This document shows, in pieces, positions 42,601-50,573 of a stretch of DNA of 64,000 nt (positions within the stretch are counted from its first letter, which is position 1; every line of letters begins with the position of its first letter). The translations under genes and the position numbers were made by a program. The notes beneath the pieces were generated by a model, which made no database searches, had not been told where the DNA came from, and worked only from the letters and a program-made list of their open reading frames with translations. Origin of the DNA: Saccharopolyspora erythraea (lineage in GTDB: Bacteria; Actinomycetota; Actinomycetes; Mycobacteriales; Pseudonocardiaceae); the NCBI RefSeq assembly GCF_018141105.1, contig NZ_CP054839.1, positions 6,823,411 to 6,887,410 on the forward strand, in the 5' to 3' direction.

Positions 42601-43066
42601 ACACCGGGAACTCCATGTTGTCGGCGGCGGACATCAGCGCGTCGATGTCGCTCGAGGGAGCCGACGAGTCCAGCACCGGCACGCCCGCCTCGCGGGCGGC
42701 CGCCACCGCGGTGGCCTTGTTGCCGGTCATCTGCAGGATCTCGTGGCTCGGGCCGACGAAGGTGATGCCGGCCTCGTGACACGCCTTGGCCAGTTCGGGG
42801 TTCTCGGAGAGGAACCCGTAGCCCGGGTAGACGGCGTCCGCACCGGCCTTCTTGGCGGCCTTGATGATCTCCTCGACGGAGAGGTAGGCGCGCACGGGAT
42901 GACCCGGCTCGCCGATCTCGTAGGACTCGTCGGCCTTCAACCGGTGCAGCGAGTTGCGGTCTTCGTGTGGGAACACCGCGACCGTCCCCGCACCGAGCTC
43001 ATACCCGGCGCGGAATGCGCGGATCGCGATCTCGCCCCGGTTGGCGACGAGGACCTTGCGGAACAT
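39689..43066 (-). CDS. pyc: Pyruvate carboxylase
   Basis: This 1125-residue biotin enzyme carboxylates pyruvate to oxaloacetate to refill the TCA cycle. In order: biotin carboxylase (about 1-455; ANRGEIAIRAF, GGGGRGM, EMNPRIQVEHT), the HMGL-like carboxyltransferase (about 530-800; TTFRDAHQSLLATR, the metal site with HLHTHDT), a conserved tail and the biotinyl domain ending in EAMKMEAAI, with the biotinylated Lys near 1091. GGAGG eight bases upstream fixes ATG 43066. It is a single-gene unit, with a terminator behind it and a long non-coding region before it. In M. tuberculosis pca also lies near rsmD and recG. Confidence 0.97.
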   Translation of the reverse strand: MFRKVLVANRGEIAIRAFRAGYELGAGTVAVFPHEDRNSLHRLKADESYEIGEPGHPVRAYLSVEEIIKAAKKAGADAVYPGYGFLSENPELAKACHEAGITFVGPSHEILQMTGNKATAVAAAREAGVPVLDSSAPSSDIDALMSAADNMEFPVFVKAVAGGGGRGMRRVNELGALREALEAAMREAESAFGDPTVFLEQAVVNPRHIEVQILADAAGNVIHLFERDCSVQRRHQKVIEIAPAPNLDPQLRERICNDAVAFARKIGYVNAGTVEFLVDEQGRHVFIEMNPRIQVEHTVTEEVTDADLVQSQIRIAAGETLEDLGMTQDSVRLRGAALQCRITTEDPANGFRPDTGMISAYRSPGGAGIRLDGGTAFAGTSVSAHFDSMLVKLSCRGRDFATAVARARRAVAEFRIRGLATNIPFLQAVLEDPDFAAGKVTTSFIEERPHLLTARHSADRGTRLLNYLADVTVNRPNGERPTVPDPMFKLPAADLSAEPPAGSKQKLTELGPEGFASWLRDRDAVGVTDTTFRDAHQSLLATRVRTKDLLAVAPHVARLTPELLSLECWGGATYDVALRFLAEDPWERLAKLREAVPNICLQMLLRGRNTVGYTPYPTEVTEHFVQEATDTGIDIFRIFDALNDVEQMRPAIHAVRETGKSVAEVALCYTADLSNPDEKVYTLDYYLRLAEQIVDAGAHVLAIKDMAGLLRAPAATKLVTALREEFGLPVHLHTHDTPGGQLATYLAAIQSGVDAVDGATASLAGTTSQPALSSVVAATDHTERATGLDLEAICDLEPYWESVRKIYQPFEAGLASPTGRVYKHEIPGGQLSNLRTQAVALGLGNKFEEIEAMYAAADRILGRLVKVTPSSKVVGDLALHLVGAGVDPADFEAEPRKFDIPDSVIGFLQGELGDPPAGWPEPFRTRALEGRTGERKLAELSEEDRKGLAEDRRTTLNRLMFPKPTKEFTEHREAYGDTSVLRSKDFFYGLRPGEEFPVDLEPGVRLLIGLEAISEPDDRGIRTVMAILNGQLRPIQVRDRSVATDLPVAEKADRSNPGHVPAPFAGVVTLSAAEGDSVEAGQTVATIEAMKMEAAITAPQAGTVKRLAIGSVQQVEGGDLIIELG

Positions 43067-43851
43067 GCCGGCTACCTCCTGTACAGGCGTCGGTCGGTGC
43101 ACGAACACTACCGCGAAATTTCCCCCATCCGGGAGAACCTCCCGAGTGATGGAACTCATCAAAAGCGTCGTGACCTGCTCATATCGCTACTCCACACAAG
43201 GCCAAAATGGGAAGAAATTCCGCAGAAGTTCTCGATCAAGGAATTTCGTCTCGTGGAAGACAGTGATCTTGTCACATCGCGGGCGTCAAGGTTCCACACT
43301 CGGTGACCAGTGGAACACCCCTCGCGCGGCGGCGCGACCCTTGCGGCACACGGGCGGCGGGGCGGCGCGGGACGTGCGGGCCGGCGGTCGGCGGGCAGGT
43401 GGCATCCGGCGGGGATGCAGTGGCGTCCGGCCGGTGTGCAGACGGCCTCCGGCCGGGTGCTGTACCGACTCGCCGGGCGTCGCGGCCGCCGTCAGTCGGG
43501 ACCGGTGGTTGCGAGCGGTTGCGACCGGCGCGGCGCCTCGCGCCTTCCGCGGGCGGGCCGAGGCAGCTACGCCCGCCTCCGTCGCGAATGCGCACCCCTG
43601 CGACGCGCGGGCCAAGGCGACTTCGCCCCACCTCCGTCGCCAATACGCACCCCCGCGACGCGCGGGCCAAGGCGACTTCGCCCCACCTCCGTCGCCAATA
43701 CGCACCCCCGCGACGCGCGGGCCAAGGCGACTTCGCCCCACCTCCGTCGCCAATACGCACCCCCGCGACGCGCGGGCCAAGGCGACTTCGCCCCACCCCC
43801 GACAGGCGGGGGCCGACGCCGCCAGCGCCGCACCCGCCGAGAGGCAGGGCC
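43067..43851. other. 785-bp non-coding region upstream of pyc with tandem repeats
   Basis: No supported gene lies here. Bases 43085-43320 are clearly richer in A+T than the neighbourhood and probably hold the pyc promoter; they contain an inverted repeat GTTCCAC (43291-43297) with GTGGAAC (43310-43316). Bases 43556-43796 carry a 55-bp tandem array. Long ORFs run through on both strands, but they change frame relation in each repeat unit and continue antisense into recG, so they are not considered genes. Confidence 0.6.
43556..43796. repeat. 55-bp tandem repeat array
   Basis: Three contiguous, identical 55-bp units occupy 43611-43665, 43666-43720 and 43721-43775, each starting GCCAAGGCGACTTCGCCCC. 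A diverged unit in phase precedes them (43556-43610) and 21 bases of a fourth copy follow (43776-43796). There are no spacers between units. The period is not a multiple of three, which argues against coding. Exact identity suggests recent expansion or ongoing homogenisation. Confidence 0.92.
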
Positions 43852-46104
43852 TCAGCTCTTCTCCAGGTACTCCGCGCGTTCGTCGTCGACGACCTCGGCG
43901 ACCATCCGCGCCAGCCCCGGGTGCGCGCGCAGTTCCGGGTCCGCGGCGACGAAGGACTCGGCCTCCTGCCGCGCCTGGGCGATCACGTCCTCGTCGCGCA
44001 GCAGCGACAGCATCTTCAGCCCGGACTTGCGACCCGACTGGGCCGCGCCGAGGATGTCGCCCTCGCGGCGCAGCTCCAGGTCCAGCCGCGCCAGCTCGAA
44101 GCCGTCGGTGGTCGAGGCGACGGCGTCGAGCCGCTCGCGGGTGGTGGTGCCGCCCATCGCCTCGCTGACCAGCAGGCACAGCCCAGGCGCGCTGCCCCGG
44201 CCGACCCGGCCGCGCAGCTGGTGGAGCTGGCTCACGCCGAAGCGGTCGGCGTCCATGATCACCATGACGGTGGCGTTGGGGACGTTCACCCCGACCTCGA
44301 CGACGGTCGTGGCGACCAGGACGTCGATGTCGCCCGCGGCGAAGCCGCGCATCACGGCGTCCTTGTCGTCGGCGGGCAGCCTGCCGTGCAGGACGCCGAG
44401 CCGCAGGCTCGCCAGCGGTCCGGCGGCGAGCTGCTCGGCGACGTCGAGCACCGCCACCGGCGGCCGGCGCTGACCGCCGGAGTCCTCCGGCGGCGGCTCG
44501 TCGGCGCCGTCGCTGTCGTCCACTGCGGACGATCGCGACGACTTCCGCTTCTTGCCGTCGGTCTCCTCGTCGTCGCCGATGCGCGGGCAGACGACGTAGA
44601 CCTGGTGCCCGGCGCCGACCTCCTCGTGGATGCGCTGCCACACCCGGTCCAGCCAGCTCGGCTTCTCCGCCACCGGCACCACGTTCGTGCTGATCGGCGA
44701 GCGCCCGCTGGGCAGCTCGCGCAGCGCCGATGTCTCCAGGTCGCCGTAGACGGTCATCGCGACCGTGCGCGGGATCGGCGTGGCCGTCATGACCAGCACG
44801 TGCGGGGACACCTCGTCGCCGCCGCGCGCCCGCAGCGCGTCGCGCTGCTCGACGCCGAAGCGGTGCTGCTCGTCGACCACGACCAGGCCGAGATCGGCGA
44901 AGGACACCCGGTCCTGGATGATCGCGTGCGTTCCGACGACGATGCCCGCCTCGCCGGAGGCGGCCTCCAGCAACGCCTTCCTGCGCTGGGCGGCGGGCAT
45001 CGTGCCGGTCAGCAGCGTGACGCGGGTGGCCTGCTCGGCTCCGCCGAGCTCGCCCGCCATGCCGAGCTCACCGAGCAGCTCGGCCAGCGAGCGGGCGTGC
45101 TGGGCGGCCAGCACCTCGGTCGGGGCGAGCATCGCGGCCTGCCTGCCCGAGTCGACGACCTGGAGCATCGCGCGCAGCGCGACCACCGTCTTGCCCGAAC
45201 CGACCTCGCCCTGCACCAGCCGGTTCATCGGGTGCTCGACGGCGAGGTCGGCGGCGATGTCCTCGCCGATCTCGCGCTGGCCTCCGGTGAGCTCGAACGG
45301 CAACCGCTTGTCGAACGCGGCGAGGATGCCGTCGTCGCGCCGCAGGCAGACCGGCGCCGGATGGGACTGCGCCGCGCCCCGCAGCCGAGCCAGCGCGAGC
45401 TGCACCGCCAGCGCCTCGTCCCACTTCAGCCGCTCCTGCGCGGCGGTGACCTCACCGAAGTCGCGCGGCCGGTGGATCTTGCGCAGCGCGGCCTCCAGAC
45501 CGGTGAGTCCCAGCCGCGTGCGAAGCTCGCCGGGCAGCGGGTCGTCCTCGCCGTCCCAGGTGTCGAGGACCTGGCTCACGCAGCGCGCGATCGACCACGA
45601 CGGCAGTCCCTGCGCCGAGGGGTAGACGGGGATCAGCGCCCCCGCGAACTCCTCGGCCGCCTCGCTGACGTCCTCGTCCTCCCCGGTGAACAGCTGGTAC
45701 TCGGGGTGGGCGAGCTGGAGCTGGTTGCGGTAGGCGGTCACCTTGCCCGCGAACATGCCGCGCCTGCCGGGCAGCAGCTCCCGCTCGCGCCACGCCTGGT
45801 TGAAGAAGGTGCAGATCAGCGACCGGTGACCGTCGGTGATGCGGGCCTCCACGATGGTGCCGCGCCGCGACTTCATGCTGCGCTTGGAAACCCGCTCGAC
45901 CTGGGCGAGCACGGTGGCGTGCTCGTCGATCTCCAGCCCGGCGATGGCGGTCAGCTCGCCCCGTTCGGCGTAGCGGCGGGGGTAGTGGCGCAGCAGGTCG
46001 CCCACCGTGGACAGATCGAGCGCGGACTCCAGCGCCTTGGCGGTCTTGGCTCCGAGCACGCGCTCCAGCGACGTCTCCGCCCTCGTCGAGTCTCCAGTCG
46101 CCAT
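43852..46104 (-). CDS. recG: ATP-dependent DNA helicase RecG
   Basis: This 750-residue branch-migration helicase reverses stalled forks. It has the N-terminal wedge/OB region (about 60-160; LSTVGDLLRHYPRRY), Walker A GEVGSGKTVVAL (near 301), the DEQH box VVVDEQHRFGVEQR (near 411), MTATPIPRT, and QLRGRVGRG. An insert rich in charged and Gly/Pro residues (about 510-545) lies in the second helicase domain. ATG 46104 (MATGDSTRAETS) was chosen on family length. In M. tuberculosis the neighbour is likewise the FakA-like gene, here separated by the GntR/DUF1648 pair. Confidence 0.96.
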   Translation of the reverse strand: MATGDSTRAETSLERVLGAKTAKALESALDLSTVGDLLRHYPRRYAERGELTAIAGLEIDEHATVLAQVERVSKRSMKSRRGTIVEARITDGHRSLICTFFNQAWRERELLPGRRGMFAGKVTAYRNQLQLAHPEYQLFTGEDEDVSEAAEEFAGALIPVYPSAQGLPSWSIARCVSQVLDTWDGEDDPLPGELRTRLGLTGLEAALRKIHRPRDFGEVTAAQERLKWDEALAVQLALARLRGAAQSHPAPVCLRRDDGILAAFDKRLPFELTGGQREIGEDIAADLAVEHPMNRLVQGEVGSGKTVVALRAMLQVVDSGRQAAMLAPTEVLAAQHARSLAELLGELGMAGELGGAEQATRVTLLTGTMPAAQRRKALLEAASGEAGIVVGTHAIIQDRVSFADLGLVVVDEQHRFGVEQRDALRARGGDEVSPHVLVMTATPIPRTVAMTVYGDLETSALRELPSGRSPISTNVVPVAEKPSWLDRVWQRIHEEVGAGHQVYVVCPRIGDDEETDGKKRKSSRSSAVDDSDGADEPPPEDSGGQRRPPVAVLDVAEQLAAGPLASLRLGVLHGRLPADDKDAVMRGFAAGDIDVLVATTVVEVGVNVPNATVMVIMDADRFGVSQLHQLRGRVGRGSAPGLCLLVSEAMGGTTTRERLDAVASTTDGFELARLDLELRREGDILGAAQSGRKSGLKMLSLLRDEDVIAQARQEAESFVAADPELRAHPGLARMVAEVVDDERAEYLEKS

Positions 46105-46321
46105 CGCCCCACCGGCTCCGATCGGTCGCTTCCGCCAGCAAGTTATCGGACGGAGCCGACACCGGCGGCAACGGCCGCAGCCGCCGCACCGGTGACGGCA
46201 CCGCCCAGCCCTCCATGATGCCGCCGGGAGCCGGGTTCGGCGGCATCCCGCGCGCCGGCCCGGCAACGTCCACCGTGATCGCACCGGCCGTTGCCGCGGC
46301 GGAACGACCACACCTCACGAC

Positions 46322-47305
46322 TCAGCGGCCGTCGACGGCGGAGCGCTCCGCGACCAGCGCGTTGAGCAGCTCCGCTCCGCGCTCGGCACCGTCGACGCTG
46401 ATGACGAACCGCCTGCCGGACTCCAGGTGCAGCACCAGGCATTCCCCGCCGCGCATCATGACCGCCGTCTGCCCGGGAAGGACGCGGTAGCCCCAGCCGC
46501 CGACCTCCACCGCCCGCTTGTCGGCGGCCTCGGCTCCGGTGATGCGCTCCAGCGGGAGCTTGCGCACCGGCCACCGCAGCGGTCCGAACGCGATCCGCAC
46601 GCCCGACTCCCCGACGTGGACCAGGATCGAAGACAGGGCCAGCACCAGCAGCGAGCACACCCCGAAGACCAGCGCGACCGGCCACAGCGGGGGCGCCTCG
46701 GCGAACAGCGGCACCGCGGTCAGCACCACGGCGGGCACCAGTATCGCCAGGCCGAGTCCCCGCAGGAGACTGCTGGACATCGTCGCCATCCACACCACCC
46801 GCTGCCCGGCCTCGATGCGCATCCGCGACTCGCCCGCCACCGGCGGCGGGGTGTCGTCCGGCCCGCGGTTGGCGAGCCAGCCGGCCAGCGCACCCACCAG
46901 CACCGCCCCGCCGACCGCCAGGAACGCCTGCCAGCTCAGGCTCCGCGCCTGCTGCCAGTGCGCCGCTCCTTCGTTGGCCCACACCGTCAGGCCGAGCAGG
47001 CCGAGCACGAAGAGCCCGCCACCGGCGAGGGTCCCGCACAGGAGCACCCGGCTCGCGCGGCGGCCGAGTCCGCCGCGCACGGCGAACACCAGCGTCCCGA
47101 CCGCGATCACCACCCACAGCCCGACGACGAAGGCCAGGAAGCCGGTCCGCGTCATCGATCCGTCGGGCACGCCCGACGGACCCCAGTGCGTGGCCATCGG
47201 GTCGGGTAACCGGCCGCCGAGGAGCAGCACCCCGGCGAGCAGCGCCCCCGTCACCAGCGCCGCCCAGACCACGCCCCCGAGGGCGAACATCGCTCGGAAA
47301 GTCAT
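46322..47305 (-). CDS. DUF1648-domain membrane protein
   Basis: This 327-residue membrane protein has a DUF1648-type start: a hydrophobic helix, then LPDPMATHWGPSGVPDG with the P-x-H-W-x-x-x-G-x-P-D-G pattern. Further helices lie near 55-75, 85-105, 125-145 and 180-225. The last 100 residues form a PH-like soluble domain (RKLPLERITGAEA, GYRVLPGQTAVMMRGGECLVLHL). GGAGGAG precedes the ATG. It lies 37 bp downstream of a GntR regulator and is probably its target; related pairs act in cell-envelope responses. The function is not known. Confidence 0.83.
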   Translation of the reverse strand: MTFRAMFALGGVVWAALVTGALLAGVLLLGGRLPDPMATHWGPSGVPDGSMTRTGFLAFVVGLWVVIAVGTLVFAVRGGLGRRASRVLLCGTLAGGGLFVLGLLGLTVWANEGAAHWQQARSLSWQAFLAVGGAVLVGALAGWLANRGPDDTPPPVAGESRMRIEAGQRVVWMATMSSSLLRGLGLAILVPAVVLTAVPLFAEAPPLWPVALVFGVCSLLVLALSSILVHVGESGVRIAFGPLRWPVRKLPLERITGAEAADKRAVEVGGWGYRVLPGQTAVMMRGGECLVLHLESGRRFVISVDGAERGAELLNALVAERSAVDGR

Positions 47306-47342
47306 CGCATCTCCTCCAGTCCTTCGCGGCACGTCCGCTCCC

Positions 47343-47690
47343 TCACGTGCCCTCCTCGATCCACGCGATGACCGCGTCCCGCCCGTACCCGTGGCGCTCG
47401 GCCTCCTCCAGCAGGCGGTCCAACCTCTCGCGCAGCGCGACCCGGGGGTCCGGCCGCCGCAGCACCGAGACGCCGCGGCCCCTGCGGAACTCCAGCAGTC
47501 CCTCGTCGCGCAGCTGCCGCAGCGCCCGCAGCACGGTGTTGGCGTTGATCTGCAGCGCCGCGGCGAGGTCGCGCGCGGGCGGGAGGCGGTCGCCGGGGGC
47601 GACCTCTCCCTCGGCGATGGCACGCCGGATCGCATCGGCCGCCTGCTCGTGCAGCGGCCGCTTGTCGTTGAGATCCACGGTGAGCAACAT
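47343..47690 (-). CDS. GntR-family regulator (YtrA-like, short)
   Basis: This 115-residue protein consists of a GntR winged helix (about 8-75; PLHEQAADAIRRAIAEGEVAPGDRLPPARDLAAALQINANTVLRALRQL) plus a short C-terminal tail of about 40 residues. The length and tail are those of the YtrA subfamily, which usually controls adjacent membrane-protein genes. A perfect GGTGCTA/TAGCACC palindrome lies immediately before the start codon and is the likely autoregulatory operator. The DUF1648 gene follows in the same operon. Confidence 0.92.
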   Translation of the reverse strand: MLLTVDLNDKRPLHEQAADAIRRAIAEGEVAPGDRLPPARDLAAALQINANTVLRALRQLRDEGLLEFRRGRGVSVLRRPDPRVALRERLDRLLEEAERHGYGRDAVIAWIEEGT

Positions 47691-47711
47691 GGTGCTATCA
47701 ACATTAGCACC
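47691..47711. promoter_or_regulatory. Perfect palindromic operator before the GntR gene
   Basis: GGTGCTA (47691-47697) and TAGCACC (47705-47711) form a perfect inverted repeat with a 7-bp spacer, directly next to the GntR start codon. Binding there would block translation initiation or transcription of the GntR-DUF1648 operon. Confidence 0.7.
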
Positions 47712-47758
47712 ATTCACGTTCGATGTGATCCTCCGAGACCCGACTTCCTTCGCTGCGA

Positions 47759-49324
47759 CTACTCGACGCCCAGCAGGAGCACCGCCCCGAGCTCTCCGCC
47801 CGGATAGCAGTTCAGCTCGACCTCCGGATGCGTCCGACGCAGGTGTTCGGCGAGCACCTCCGGCAGCGACTCCGGCGCACCCGTGTCGGCCAGCGCGGTG
47901 ACCAGCTCGCCTCCCGCGGTGAGAATCCGGTCGGCCAGCACGCGGGCGACCTCGCCCACATCCGAGCCGAGCAGCACCACCTCGCCGTCGACCAGGCCCA
48001 GGACGTCGCCCGGCTGGCAACGCCCCGCCCAGGTGAGCGCCTCGGAGTCGGCGATGCGCAGCTCGCCCCTGCGGGTCGCCGCCGCGGCCTCGGTCATCGC
48101 GACCGCGTCGTCGGCGCGCCGCCGGGACGGGTCGTGCACCGCCAGCGCGGCCAGCCCCTGCACCGGCGACACCGTCGGCACAACCACGACGTCCTGGCCC
48201 GCCACGACCGCACGCCCGGCGGCCTCCTCGGCGATGGCGGTCGCGGCCTCGTCGTTGGGCAGCAGGACGACGTGCGCGGCGCGGGTGCCCGCGACGGCCG
48301 CGGAGAGCTCGTCGGCACCCGCGGGCTCCGGCAGGTCCGCCAGCCGCAGCACGTCGGCGCCTTCGGCCTCGAAGAGCTCGGCCAGCGCACCGCCCCGCAC
48401 GCACGCCAGCACGGCGGCATCCCGCTCGTAGCCGCGGTGCTGGTCGGCGAAGCGGGTGACCTGGATCCGGTGCACGCGACCGGCCTCGATGCCCGACTCG
48501 ATCGCCGCGCCGATGTCGTCGCAGTGCACGTGCACCGCCCACGCGTCCGCGCCGTCGCCGACCACCGACACGCAGTCGCCGATACCGCACAGGGTGTCGC
48601 GCAACCACGTCGTCGCCTCGTCGGTGGCCCCGCCCAGCAGGTACATGACCTCGTAGGCGTAACCGGACTCGTGGTGCGGCGACTTCGGCGGGATGCGGCC
48701 GGCGGGCGGATCGGGCGCCAGGCGCACACCGTCGTGGACCACCGCGTGCAGGGTGTCGAGCAGGATCACCAGGCCGCGTCCGCCCGCGTCGACCACGCCC
48801 GCCTCGGCCAGCACGGGAAGCTGCGCGGGCGTCTCGTCGAGCGCGCTGACCGCCGCGCGCGTCGCGGCGCGCAGCACGACGTGCAGGTCGCGGGAGCCGC
48901 TGTCGGCGGCCTGCGCGGCGGCGTGCAGCACCGACAGCAGCGTGCCGTCCACCGGCTCGGCGACCGCGTCGCGGGCCAGCCCGTCGGCCCGCAGCAGCGC
49001 GCGCGTCAGCGCGGCACCGTCGGCGGACTCGGCGTCCCGCAGCTCGTCGGCCAGACCGCGCAGCACCTGGGAGAGCAGCACCCCCGAGTTGCCCCGCGCC
49101 CCGCCCAGCGCGCCCTTGGCCAGCGCGGCGAGCACCTCGCCGAGCCCGCCGGCGGTGCAGGCGGACAGTTCGGCGACCGCCGAGCGCATGGTGAGCAGCA
49201 GGTTCGTCCCGGTGTCGGCGTCCGCGACCGGGTAGACGTTGATCCGGTCGATGGCCGCCCGGTCCTCGGCCAGCGCCGCCACCGCCAGGTCCGCCCAGCG
49301 GCGGGCGGTCACCGCGTCCAGCAC
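47759..49324 (-). CDS. DhaL/DegV-type protein (FakA/YloV-like, Rv2974c-like)
   Basis: This 521-residue protein has an N-terminal DhaL (Dak2) nucleotide-binding domain (about 1-190; NVYPVADADTGTNLLLTM, GGARGNSGVLLSQVLRG, EPVDGTLLSV, VDAGGRGL), a middle domain (YAYEVMYLL) and a C-terminal DegV/FakA-like domain (HVVLLPND, PTVSPVQGLAALAV). In Firmicutes FakA phosphorylates fatty acids held by FakB; whether this actinobacterial protein does so is unproven and no FakB gene is near. GTG 49324 has GGAGG eight bases upstream. It is divergent from rpmB, as in other actinobacteria. Confidence 0.9.
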   Translation of the reverse strand: MLDAVTARRWADLAVAALAEDRAAIDRINVYPVADADTGTNLLLTMRSAVAELSACTAGGLGEVLAALAKGALGGARGNSGVLLSQVLRGLADELRDAESADGAALTRALLRADGLARDAVAEPVDGTLLSVLHAAAQAADSGSRDLHVVLRAATRAAVSALDETPAQLPVLAEAGVVDAGGRGLVILLDTLHAVVHDGVRLAPDPPAGRIPPKSPHHESGYAYEVMYLLGGATDEATTWLRDTLCGIGDCVSVVGDGADAWAVHVHCDDIGAAIESGIEAGRVHRIQVTRFADQHRGYERDAAVLACVRGGALAELFEAEGADVLRLADLPEPAGADELSAAVAGTRAAHVVLLPNDEAATAIAEEAAGRAVVAGQDVVVVPTVSPVQGLAALAVHDPSRRRADDAVAMTEAAAATRRGELRIADSEALTWAGRCQPGDVLGLVDGEVVLLGSDVGEVARVLADRILTAGGELVTALADTGAPESLPEVLAEHLRRTHPEVELNCYPGGELGAVLLLGVE

Positions 49325-49705
49325 TTTCGCGACCTCCACGGCAGGTAGCCTACGAACGGCTCCGCAGAGCCTAGAGGGAGTGTTCCCGGTTTCGCTCTCC
49401 GTAGCGGGCCGAGCCGACGCTCGTGGGCCGGTCCGCCCAGCTCGGCGGCAAGGCGACCCTCGCGAGGAGGTCAGGCGGGGTGAGCTACACTGATCCGGTC
49501 CAGGGTTGCGATGACCCTGGACGTTCCCACACCGGGATCCATTCCGGCGGTTGCGGCCCAGCGGGCCCGGCCTGCCCGGACCACACCGCCGGTCGGCGGT
49601 AAAGGCAAGCGCAGTCACCTGCGGGTGGCGAGACCTCACGCAAGTGGGAGTCGCTTGCGTGACGCTCATCGCTGGAACCGTGAACCAAAGTAAGGGGTGT
49701 CTGAC
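49325..49705 (+). promoter_or_regulatory. rpmB leader and divergent promoter region
   Basis: This 381-bp stretch has no gene. A TACACT -10-like hexamer at 49486-49491 would start transcription at about 49498, where a perfect 9-bp hairpin begins (49498-49506 with 49514-49522). A second perfect 9-bp hairpin (49636-49644 with 49654-49662) lies 43 bases before the L28 start. No good -35 was seen. The result would be a structured leader of about 200 nt, possibly involved in control of L28 synthesis. Confidence 0.5.
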
Positions 49706-49897
49706 GTGGCTGCCGTCTGCGACGTCTGCAGTAAGGGACCAGGCTTCGGCAACTCGGTCTCGCACTCCCACCGGAAGACCAGGCGCCGGTGGAACCCGAA
49801 CATCCAGACCGTGCACGCGAAGATCGGTCTTTCGCAGCGCAAGCGCATGAACGTGTGCACCTCGTGCCTCAAGGCGGGCAAGGTCGTGCGGGGCTGA
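49706..49897 (+). CDS. rpmB: 50S ribosomal protein L28
   Basis: This 63-residue basic protein has the L28 start [29 protein letters not shown] and [13 protein letters not shown]. Four cysteines in two pairs make it the zinc-binding (C+) form. GTG 49706 was chosen because AAGGGG lies eight bases upstream and the protein then starts as in the family; an in-frame GTG three codons earlier is less likely. A classic terminator follows. Confidence 0.96.
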   Translation: MAAVCDVCSKGPGFGNSVSHSHRKTRRRWNPNIQTVHAKIGLSQRKRMNVCTSCLKAGKVVRG

Positions 49898-49916
49898 CCG
49901 CACTCCGGCTTCGCCG

Positions 49917-49950
49917 AACCCCGGGACGGTCCCGCCGTCCCGGGGTTTTT
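49917..49950 (+). terminator. Intrinsic terminator behind rpmB
   Basis: AACCCCGGGACGG (49917-49929) pairs perfectly with CCGTCCCGGGGTT (49935-49947) around a 5-nt loop and runs into TTTTT, the second T-tract terminator in the window. Confidence 0.9.
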
Positions 49951-49991
49951 CGTGCGGTCGGCGGTGTCTCACCCGGCCTCCGGCCGGGCGG

Positions 49992-50573
49992 TCAGCTCAT
50001 GTGGTTGCGCCAGCGCGGCTCGACCCACTCCCACTCCGCGCCCCAGGCGGACAGCCTGCCCCGGACCACGACCCAGCGGGCGAGGCCGTAACCGATCGAG
50101 AGCGCCATCAGCCCTCCGAGCAGCACCGCCGCGCCGAGGGTTCCGGCTGCCTGGGTGGCCTCGGCGCGCGTCGACGGCGCGGAGGTGACCTGCCCGTCGC
50201 GGTCGAGCCACACCGGGACGGTCTTCTCGGCGCGAACGTAGGCGGGCACCTGGACGACGGCGAAGTGCTCGTCGGGCGGCTGCCCCCAGCGCACGGCCAG
50301 CGACCGGTTCGCCGAGCCCTGGTCCCGGATTTCGGCCACCACCGTCGCTACGACCGGGTGCCGCGACGCCTCCTCGTCCTGCACCGCCGCCAAGCGGTCT
50401 CGCAGCACGGACTGGGAGGTCATCAAGGCCAGCGTCACCACCATGACGGCCGCGAGCATCAACACGAGCAACGCGACCGGCTCGAACCAGTCGGTGCGCC
50501 GGCGCAGCGGGTTGGCACCTGGCCACACCCGGCGGGCGAGGCGCCGCAGGCTGGTGTTCCGGCCGGCCCCCAT
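49992..50573 (-). CDS. Rv1733c-like two-span membrane protein
   Basis: This 193-residue actinobacterial membrane protein of the Rv1733c family starts with a basic segment and NPLRRRTDWFEPVA, then a first helix (about 42-65). An extracytoplasmic domain follows (about 70-145; VPVWLDRDGQVTSAP), then a second helix (about 148-170), with a short cytosolic tail at the end. Function is unknown; in mycobacteria the family is linked to dormancy. The ATG at 50573 has GGAAGAAGG six bases upstream and is preferred over a GTG 13 codons earlier. Confidence 0.82.
   Translation of the reverse strand: MGAGRNTSLRRLARRVWPGANPLRRRTDWFEPVALLVLMLAAVMVVTLALMTSQSVLRDRLAAVQDEEASRHPVVATVVAEIRDQGSANRSLAVRWGQPPDEHFAVVQVPAYVRAEKTVPVWLDRDGQVTSAPSTRAEATQAAGTLGAAVLLGGLMALSIGYGLARWVVVRGRLSAWGAEWEWVEPRWRNHMS

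Noticed and set aside
43148-43320. Possible small gene starting MELIKSVVTC
   Set aside because: It has no Shine-Dalgarno sequence, lies in an A+T-rich control region and runs on into shadow sequence without a sensible end.
43556-43796. CRISPR array
   Set aside because: The 55-bp units are contiguous with no unique spacers, and there are no cas genes nearby.
43303-46218. Long plus-strand ORF (971 codons) across the repeat region and recG
   Set aside because: It is antisense to recG, has Arg/Gly/His-rich low-complexity composition typical of shadow frames in GC-rich DNA, and lacks family motifs and a ribosome site.
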